64,000 nt of DNA from Phytohabitans sp052068095 (GTDB lineage: Bacteria; Actinomycetota; Actinomycetes; Mycobacteriales; Micromonosporaceae). Position 1 is the stretch's first letter; each line of letters begins with the position of its first letter. A program made the translations under genes and the position numbers. The DNA is taken from contig NZ_JBQHDG010000018.1 in the NCBI RefSeq assembly GCF_052068095.1, positions 191,260 to 255,259 of the forward strand. The letters are read 5' to 3'. Of the stretch, positions 58,007 to 64,000 are shown in pieces. The notes beneath the pieces are model-generated. The model saw only the letters and a program-made list of their open reading frames with translations. It had not been told where the DNA came from and ran no database searches.

Positions 58007-58192
58007 GTGAACGTCCCACTGGACACGAGCGCCATCGCGCTCCTGGTCCTGCTGTCCTGGCAGGTCGCAAGGGCGGTCGCGTTCGTCAGCGCCACCCTCG
58101 TGTCCCTGCTGTCGCGCAACCCCGCGCGTCGCGCGGAGGCCCGGAGGGTCCTGCGGATTCTGAGCCATCAGTATCACGATCCACAAGTCTGA
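58007..58192 (+). CDS. Small membrane protein (61 aa) of the FxSxx locus
   Basis: GTG start six bases after GGAGGAG, a clearly better ribosome site than most genes here. One TM helix is predicted (IALLVLLSWQVARAVAFVSA, ~10-35) followed by a basic helix (RNPARRAEARRVLRIL). It lies between the two divergent large STAND genes, 101 bp before fxsT, so it is probably co-transcribed with fxsT. No family recognised. It could be an anchor, effector or sensor partner of the STAND proteins. Confidence 0.6.
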   Translation: MNVPLDTSAIALLVLLSWQVARAVAFVSATLVSLLSRNPARRAEARRVLRILSHQYHDPQV

Positions 58193-58293
58193 AAGATCGA
58201 AATCTCGGCCTCGGGGCAGCGCTCTGGGTCAATTCGCCCATCGAGTGCTTCACTTATATGGATCGTCGACGCCGCGCCTCGAAAAGAGTCTCA

Positions 58294-61200
58294 ATGAGCA
58301 CAGACCGGTTTGGTCGAATGGTCACGTTCTACTCGTTCACCGGTGGCACTGGTCGCACGATGGCGTTGGCCAACATCGCCTGGATCCTGGCGGCAGCCGG
58401 GCATAGGGTACTCATCACGGACTGGAACTTCGAGGCTCCCGCCCTGCACAGATACTTCCGGCCCTTCCTGCGGCCGGAGTCGACCGAGCAAGCCACGGGC
58501 GTCGCCGATCTTGTCCGGGGATACGAATGGGATTTCGCGCGAGGCGCTGCGGAGTGGAAGCGTCACGCTCAGGTAGCGCCACACGTCATCGGCATCGACT
58601 GGGAGTTTCCCGGTGACGGGTGCCTCCACCTGCTCACCGCTGGCCGGCAGGATCGGCTGTACGCGCCGACTCTCAGCGCGATGAACTGGGACGAATTCTA
58701 TGAGCGCTACGAAGGCGGGGCTTTTCTCGACGAACTGCGCGCGGACATGCGGCGTGGATACGACTACACGCTCGTCGACAGCCGCAGCGGGTGGAACGAG
58801 GTCGCGGACATCTGCACGATTCAGCTACCGGATGTGCTCGTCAACTGCTTCACCCTGAGCGCGCAGGGCATCGAGGGCGCGGCGGAGACAGCGGCATCGG
58901 TCCGGTACCGGTACGGCGGTCGCGAGATCCGTATCCTGCCGGTGCCGACCCGGGTGGACACCGCGGAGCAGGAGAAGGCCGAGATCGGTCGGATGCTCGC
59001 CATGAGCCGGCTCGCCGGCCTGCCCAGCCGACTGTCCGAATCGGAACGTGAGGAGTATTGGCGCGCGGTCGAGCTGCCCTATCGCCCCTTCTACGCCTTC
59101 GAAGAGATCCTGGCGACGTTCGGCGATCGGCCCGGGAGTGCCTCCTCCCTACTGAGCGCATACGAGGCGCTCACCCACCACATCACCGAGGGTGCGGTCA
59201 CCCGACTCGCGCCGGTGCACGATCCGCTGCGCGCGTACACGCTCGCCCAGTTCACCCGCCGGTCCGCGGTGGTCGAAGAGGAGCTCGCCCTTGCGTACGT
59301 TCCCGCCGACCAGGTTTGGGCCGAGTGGATCGAGCGCCTGCTGATGTCGGCCGGCGTTCGGGTACACGACGCGCCGTTGAGCACCACCGAGCGGGGCACC
59401 CGCCGGGCGTCACACGAGGCCCGCCTGCTGCTGATCGTCTCGGCTGCGAGCGCCGACATCCAGGCGACGCTGGTGCCCCGGAAAAGGGACGACGGCGTGC
59501 TGGCGGTCTATGTGGACGAGGTCCGTACCCTACCCGGGCTGACGACCTCGGCGTCGGTCTTCCTCGCCGGACTCGATACCGACGCCGTGATGGAACGGAT
59601 CCTCCGCCTTGTCGGCCGCACGGGCGCCGTGGTGCCTCCCGATCGTCGCCAGCTGGGCCGGCGCTTTCCGGGACACCCTCCCGAGATCGTCGAACTGCCG
59701 GAGCGAAACCCGCGCTTCACAGGCCGTGAGGCGGAGCTCCGCCGGATCCGCGCCTACCTGCACTCGCACACCGAAGCCGACGCGTCGCGCCGCCCCGTAC
59801 CCGTGTTGTTGCACGGGCTGGGCGGTGTGGGAAAGACCCAGGTGGCGTTGGAGTACGCGCACAGGTTCAAGAACGCGTACGACGCGGTCTGGTGGTTCGG
59901 CCCGGACGAGGTGCGCGGGCCCGCCCTGGCCGACATCGGCCGGCCGGCGCCCAGAAAGCCGTACGCCCCGTGGCTGGTCGTCTGCGACGACGCGGACGAC
60001 CTCGACGTCATCACCGGCCGGCTCCCGCCGGGTGCGGGTCATCTGCTCTTCACCTCACGTGGCGCCGCCTGGCAGGACCTTGTGCACACGACAAGGATCG
60101 AGGTCTTCAGCCGGCGCGAGAGTGTCCAGCACCTCCGCCGCTTCGTGCCCGCCATCGAGGCCCGACAGGCCGACCGGCTGGCGGCCCTGCTCGGCGACCT
60201 GCCGCTGGCTCTGGAAGGCGCCGGCGCCTGGCTCGCCGAGACGGGCACCCGGGTCGAGGAGTACGCCCGGCAGGTCGAGCGGGACGGCGTCGCGGGCGTC
60301 GAGCAGACCTGGGCCCGAACCCTGGACCGGTTGCGGGAAAGTCACCCGACCGCGCACCGGCTTCTCCAGCTCTGCGCGGTGCTCGCTCCGTGCGTCGGGC
60401 TGGACGTCATCTACGCCGACGAGTTCGCGGCGGCCCTCGCCCGAGACGACCCGGCGGTCGCCGATCGTCCCTACCGCGCCCAGCTCGTACAGAGGATCAA
60501 CCGCCTGGCCCTCGTCAGGCTCGACGTCGGTCGCCGCGAGCTGCACGTCCACCGGCTGTTACAGCACCTGTTGCGGAGCCAGCTCGACGACGACGGGCTC
60601 GCGGACGCCCAGCACCAGGTGCACGGCGTGCTGTCCCGGCTACGCCCGTCCGCCGGCGTCGACGACCCGACCACCTGGGCGTGGTTCGGTCTACTGTGGC
60701 CCCACCTCGACCACTGCGACGCGGCGAGCTGCCGGGACGAGCCGGTACGGGAGCTGATCCTCGACCGGCTCCGGCACGATCTGGCGCGCGGCGCTCTCGT
60801 CGACGCGCACACGCATGCCACGCGGACGGAAGCCACCTGGCGCGAGTCCGGCGTAGTCCACCACCGGCAGGCGCTCCGGCTGCGGGACCTGCTCGGGCGC
60901 ATCACCCGCGACCTGGGAGGGGCGGACACGGCGCACGCCATTCACGTAGAGGTCCTGGCCGAGCAACGCGCCCTCCTCGGACCGGCCGACCCCGACGCGC
61001 TGGGCACCGCCTGTGCTCTCGGAGCCGACCTCCGCGCGCTCGGGCGGTACGCCGCCGCGGCCACGCTCGACGGGGAGACGTACGCCGCGAGTCTCGAATC
61101 ACTCGGCGCCGAGCACCCGGCGACGCTCCTCGCGGCCCACGGCCTGGCCGCCTCCTACCGCGCCGCCGGGGAGTTCCGCGCCGCGCGGGTTCACGATGAG

Positions 61201-61902
61201 CGGGGGTACGAACTGCGCGGCCGGCTCCTCGGCGAGAGTCATCCGCTGACCCTCGCGTCGGGCGGAAGTTTGGGACGCGACCTGCGCGAGGCCGGCGACT
61301 ACACCGGCTCGGTCGCGTTGCTGCGTCTGATCCGCCGGGCGCTCGAAGAGACCTTCGGCTCGAACGCCCTCCCCGCGCTCGTCGCGTCGGCGAACCTCGG
61401 CGTCTCGCTGCGGTGCGCCGGCCACGCCGACCTTGCCGCCCCTTTCCTCGACGAGGCGTACGAAGGGCTGAACGAGCAGCTCGGTCCGGCGAATCCCGCG
61501 ACACTCTCGTGCCGCCTGAGCCGAGCCGTCAACCTGCTCGCGCTCGGCCACGCCGGCAGTGCGGTCACCGAGCTGACGCAGGTACACCTCGCCTACGAGA
61601 GCAGCCTCGGCCCCCGGCACCCGTACGCCCTCGCCAGCCTCAACAACCGCGGCGTCGCCAGCCGCGCGTCCGGCGACACGGCGCTCGCGCGCTCGCTGCT
61701 CGACGAGGCCAACATCGGCATGCGCGACGTGCTGGGCCCGGACCACCCGCACGCCCTGGCTGTCCGGCTCAACCTGGCCGCGCTGCACGCGGAAGGAGGA
61801 CAACCGGAAGAGGCGTCGGAGATGGCGCGCGGCTACGCCGAAGACACGGCCCGCGTGCTGGGGCACGAACTCCGCACCCTCGACCCACATCCGGCTTGGT
61901 AG
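58294..61902 (+). CDS. fxsT: FxsT-like MinD-like/TIR-like/NB-ARC/TPR fusion protein
   Basis: A 1202-residue multidomain protein matching the FxSxx-COOH system TPR proteins. The N-terminal ParA/MinD-like domain begins VTFYSFTGGTGRTMALAN, with Arg in place of the last P-loop Lys, and RVLITDWNFEAPALHRYF. A TIR-like alpha/beta domain lies at ~331-440 (LAYVPADQVWAEWIERLL). NB-ARC: P-loop LHGLGGVGKTQVALEY (~507). TPR region ~860-1202 (ESHPLTLASGGSLGRDLREA, LGPDHPHALAVRLNLA). ATG at 58294 begins MSTDRFGR; longer upstream frame is a shadow. Confidence 0.88.
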   Translation: MSTDRFGRMVTFYSFTGGTGRTMALANIAWILAAAGHRVLITDWNFEAPALHRYFRPFLRPESTEQATGVADLVRGYEWDFARGAAEWKRHAQVAPHVIGIDWEFPGDGCLHLLTAGRQDRLYAPTLSAMNWDEFYERYEGGAFLDELRADMRRGYDYTLVDSRSGWNEVADICTIQLPDVLVNCFTLSAQGIEGAAETAASVRYRYGGREIRILPVPTRVDTAEQEKAEIGRMLAMSRLAGLPSRLSESEREEYWRAVELPYRPFYAFEEILATFGDRPGSASSLLSAYEALTHHITEGAVTRLAPVHDPLRAYTLAQFTRRSAVVEEELALAYVPADQVWAEWIERLLMSAGVRVHDAPLSTTERGTRRASHEARLLLIVSAASADIQATLVPRKRDDGVLAVYVDEVRTLPGLTTSASVFLAGLDTDAVMERILRLVGRTGAVVPPDRRQLGRRFPGHPPEIVELPERNPRFTGREAELRRIRAYLHSHTEADASRRPVPVLLHGLGGVGKTQVALEYAHRFKNAYDAVWWFGPDEVRGPALADIGRPAPRKPYAPWLVVCDDADDLDVITGRLPPGAGHLLFTSRGAAWQDLVHTTRIEVFSRRESVQHLRRFVPAIEARQADRLAALLGDLPLALEGAGAWLAETGTRVEEYARQVERDGVAGVEQTWARTLDRLRESHPTAHRLLQLCAVLAPCVGLDVIYADEFAAALARDDPAVADRPYRAQLVQRINRLALVRLDVGRRELHVHRLLQHLLRSQLDDDGLADAQHQVHGVLSRLRPSAGVDDPTTWAWFGLLWPHLDHCDAASCRDEPVRELILDRLRHDLARGALVDAHTHATRTEATWRESGVVHHRQALRLRDLLGRITRDLGGADTAHAIHVEVLAEQRALLGPADPDALGTACALGADLRALGRYAAAATLDGETYAASLESLGAEHPATLLAAHGLAASYRAAGEFRAARVHDERGYELRGRLLGESHPLTLASGGSLGRDLREAGDYTGSVALLRLIRRALEETFGSNALPALVASANLGVSLRCAGHADLAAPFLDEAYEGLNEQLGPANPATLSCRLSRAVNLLALGHAGSAVTELTQVHLAYESSLGPRHPYALASLNNRGVASRASGDTALARSLLDEANIGMRDVLGPDHPHALAVRLNLAALHAEGGQPEEASEMARGYAEDTARVLGHELRTLDPHPAW

Positions 61903-61923
61903 CGCGCGGTGGCGCGGGATCGG

Positions 61924-62820
61924 TCAGTAGGTTGGTGCGTCGTCAGACGGACCGAGCGTGCCGCCGATCAGCCAGCAAAGCATCTCCGGCAGGATCTGCA
62001 CCGCGCCGAAGTGTGCCGTCTGCGCCTGCACCTGCGCGTAGGCGCGAGGGATCCGGGCGGCCAGCCACCGGGTGTGGCTGGCCGGTGAGAAGTTGTCGTC
62101 GGCACCGTGCCACAGCAGCACCGGCGGCCGGATGTGTTCCGGCCGAAATCCCCATTGGGAACGCAACGCGAGAACGTCGTCGATCCAACCGTATGGACCT
62201 GCCCGGAACGCTTCGGCGTACGTCTCTGCGAGCAGGCGGCGAATCACGATGTCACCGACCACCCGCAGGTCCGGATCGGTCATCTGGCCGCGCAACACCT
62301 CGACGAGATGCTCCGGGTCGCGGCGGGCACGGTCGGCCCGCAGCCGCAGCCGTTCCACGAGCTTCGGCCCGTCGACGTCAGCGGTCGTGTAGGCGTTGAA
62401 GTTGGCATCCGTCATGCCGTGAAACCAGTCGAGGTCGTACGCGTTCGCCGGCGCCAACCCGACCAGTACCGCGACCCGCGATACGCGCTCGGGCAGGAAC
62501 GCGGCGGCCGCGAGGGCATGCGGGCCGCCCCCGGAACGGCCGACCACCGCGAACTGCTCGATCCCCAGATGGTCGGCGATGACCTCGATATCTTGCGCCG
62601 CGTCGGCGACGGTCCGCTCTGGCGATCGATCGGATTCGCCGTATCCGGGGCGGTCGTAGCAGACGAGACGAACGCCGAGCCGGTAGAGAACGCTCGCCCG
62701 CGGTTTGGGACCGACCCTGCTGCCCGGCGTGCCATGGAGCAGGAACACCGGTGACCCTTGCGGATTTCCCGAAACCTCCACCCGAAGACGACGCCCGTCA
62801 CGAGTCCTGATCCGAGACAC
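61924..62820 (-). CDS. Alpha/beta-fold hydrolase
   Basis: A 298-residue hydrolase. The oxyanion motif is LLHGTPGSR, the nucleophile elbow VVGRSGGGPHAL (Ser), the acid WHGADDNFSP (Asp) and the base QTAHFG (His). It has no signal peptide. GTG at 62820 is chosen because it precedes the first beta strand; GGAGG lies directly next to it. The substrate is unknown. It converges with fxsT, with 21 bp between the stop codons, and is probably unrelated to it. Confidence 0.88.
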   Translation of the reverse strand: MSRIRTRDGRRLRVEVSGNPQGSPVFLLHGTPGSRVGPKPRASVLYRLGVRLVCYDRPGYGESDRSPERTVADAAQDIEVIADHLGIEQFAVVGRSGGGPHALAAAAFLPERVSRVAVLVGLAPANAYDLDWFHGMTDANFNAYTTADVDGPKLVERLRLRADRARRDPEHLVEVLRGQMTDPDLRVVGDIVIRRLLAETYAEAFRAGPYGWIDDVLALRSQWGFRPEHIRPPVLLWHGADDNFSPASHTRWLAARIPRAYAQVQAQTAHFGAVQILPEMLCWLIGGTLGPSDDAPTY

Positions 62821-62840
62821 CCTCCAGGTTACCGGCCGGG

Positions 62841-63878
62841 CTATGGGGTGGCCGGCTCCTCGGGCGTCGCCGCGCCCGCCGCGGCCTGTGCCGCCGCGCG
62901 CATGCGTAGCGCGGCCGCTACCGCCACGCCGCCGCCTACCGCGATCACCGCCAGGATCACCAGCCGGGCGGCCACCGGCGGCCACGGCACGGGTACCACG
63001 CCGCGGGCGAAGACCGCCGCGTTGGCCGCGCCCGCGAAGACGGCGACGCACGTGCCGGCCATGGCGAGCGCGAAGTCGGCGGCGGGGCGGCGGGCGAAGG
63101 CGTAGCCAGCGGCGGCGACCACGGCCAGAGCGGTGACCACGGGCCACACCTGGCCGACGAGCAGGCCGACAATCACGCGGCCCACTCCCGTGGTGCCGGC
63201 GTCGAGCTCGCGGGCCACCGCGTACGCGATCGCCAGTGGACCGGTCGCCGCGGCCAACCCGGCCAGGACCGGCAGCGCCCGCGACCACAGGCCCAGGGCG
63301 GCTATGCCGATGCCGGCGATGATGACGAACGCCCACCAGACGCCCGGGCTCGGTGGCGGCACCCAGTCGAGCGTCCCTTTTACCTCCATCGTGGACACTC
63401 CGTCGCGGAGTGGCACGACCCAGTCGCGTACCCGTTGCTCCCGGCCCGGGTCGGCTTGGACGGCGGGCGGCGGTTGTGCGCTCATCCAATGTGTACGGTG
63501 GTCGTGCCAGCGGAAGACCGGCTCGTCCGACGCGCGCCGCCACTCGGGCGGCTGGGTCGGGTCGGCGGTGGCCGGCGGCTCGGAGTCGCCGGCGAGCGTC
63601 GCGTTGAGGTACGTGGCCGGGGATCGCGTGTTCTCGTACACCCCGTCGGGGCGGACTTCCAGGTAAGGCTCGCCGTCGTAGCCGAGCACCTCGATGGTGC
63701 GGCCGGTGCGGTTTTCGAGCTCGAGCCGCCCGCCCGCCTCGACGGCGCGCACCGTGAGCCCCGGCATCGGTGGTGCCGAGGTCACGACCGTGCGGTAGTT
63801 CGTCGCGTCGGGCGCGTCGCCGCCGTGTGCCAAGGCGGGTGCCGCGGCCGCCAGCGCCCCGAGGACACCGGCGGCCAC
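62841..63878 (-). CDS. Exported multi-pass membrane protein
   Basis: A 345-residue protein with a signal peptide (VLGALAAAAPALAHGG), an extracellular N-terminal beta domain of ~150 residues (TNYRTVVTSAPPMPG, GRLELENRTGRTIEVLGYDG, RWHDHRTHWMS) and about six TM helices. GTG start lies 18 bp after the upstream stop, with GAGAAGG between them. Function unknown; the N-terminal domain looks like an extracytoplasmic binding module. The gene before it encodes a thioredoxin/DsbA-like protein, so a shared role in the envelope is possible. Confidence 0.7.
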   Translation of the reverse strand: MAAGVLGALAAAAPALAHGGDAPDATNYRTVVTSAPPMPGLTVRAVEAGGRLELENRTGRTIEVLGYDGEPYLEVRPDGVYENTRSPATYLNATLAGDSEPPATADPTQPPEWRRASDEPVFRWHDHRTHWMSAQPPPAVQADPGREQRVRDWVVPLRDGVSTMEVKGTLDWVPPPSPGVWWAFVIIAGIGIAALGLWSRALPVLAGLAAATGPLAIAYAVARELDAGTTGVGRVIVGLLVGQVWPVVTALAVVAAAGYAFARRPAADFALAMAGTCVAVFAGAANAAVFARGVVPVPWPPVAARLVILAVIAVGGGVAVAAALRMRAAAQAAAGAATPEEPATP

Positions 63879-63895
63879 GGCGTAGCCGAGCCTTC

Positions 63896-64000
63896 TCAGC
63901 CGACGGCCGCCAGGATCGCCTGCGTGGTGGGCTGGACGTCCTTGCCGCCCACCCGCACGGTGGGCGTGCCGGTGACGCCGTCCCCGCTGGCCTCGTCGGT
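63896..64000 (-). CDS. Thioredoxin/DsbA-like protein, C-terminal end only
   Basis: The last 34 residues of a gene that continues past the window. The segment DGVTGTPTVRVGGKDVQP has the cis-Pro turn (GTPT) of thioredoxin-fold oxidoreductases. TGA at 63898-63896. It lies 17 bp before the membrane protein on the same strand. Confidence 0.65.
   Translation of the reverse strand, partial: TDEASGDGVTGTPTVRVGGKDVQPTTQAILAAVG

Overview
The window is very GC-rich, with GTG/TTG starts, overlapping ATGA/GTGA gene junctions, Tat-type leaders and actinobacterial families (HSP18-type regulator, IniA/IniC-like dynamins, FxSxx-COOH peptide genes). This points to a filamentous actinomycete, most likely Micromonosporaceae; that placement is inference. 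No CRISPR array, rRNA, convincing tRNA or insertion sequence was seen.

1-19 kb is mixed housekeeping and accessory content. It holds the 3' part of a large LuxR regulator, an unusual FAD monooxygenase with a helix-turn-helix partner, an Hsp20 gene divergent from its HSP18-type regulator with inverted repeats between them, and a copper island (CsoR-type operator, secreted copper-binding protein, CopA ATPase). An SPFH protein, a secreted flavoprotein, a Tat-exported GH127 beta-L-arabinofuranosidase, a second secreted putative carbohydrate-active protein and a membrane VirD4-like protein without a P-loop lysine follow.

19-46 kb is a contractile injection system (eCIS/CIS) locus. A tightly overlapping minus-strand operon (37.4 to 20.6 kb) encodes a LuxR-type regulator, AAA+ ATPase, DUF4255 cap protein, a DUF4157 protein with a toxin-like C-terminus, a lone receiver-like protein, sheath, tube 1, a tail-assembly-chaperone-like pair, tube 2, a long repetitive DUF4157-type protein, LysM protein, VgrG-like spike, PAAR tip, gp25-like protein, baseplate J-like protein, a small tail protein and a zinc-ribbon/TM/discoidin-like protein. 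Plus-strand genes on both sides add two Ig-like/TM proteins, a leaderless cell-wall hydrolase and an Hsp70/TM/PQQ fusion. Two dynamin-like GTPases of IniA/IniC size follow. The most striking sequence-level signal is a CCCTTTC slippery heptamer, in the correct phase, at the end of the 118-residue gene at 29.9 kb. A -1 shift there enters exactly the frame of a small GpE'-like ORF that has no ATG/GTG/TTG start, as in the frameshifted tail-assembly chaperones of long-tailed phages.

46-48.4 kb holds an anchored protein, a DUF6529/Rieske pair and a secreted FN3 protein. 48.5-62 kb is an FxSxx-COOH-type modified-peptide locus: 63-residue precursor, radical SAM/SPASM maturase and separate HExxH protein, all overlapping by ATGA. 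Around it lie three large NB-ARC/TPR (STAND) proteins, one with an N-terminal EAD2-like region and one an FxsT-type MinD-like/TIR-like/NB-ARC/TPR fusion. 62-64 kb ends with an alpha/beta hydrolase, a membrane protein and the end of a thioredoxin/DsbA-like gene.
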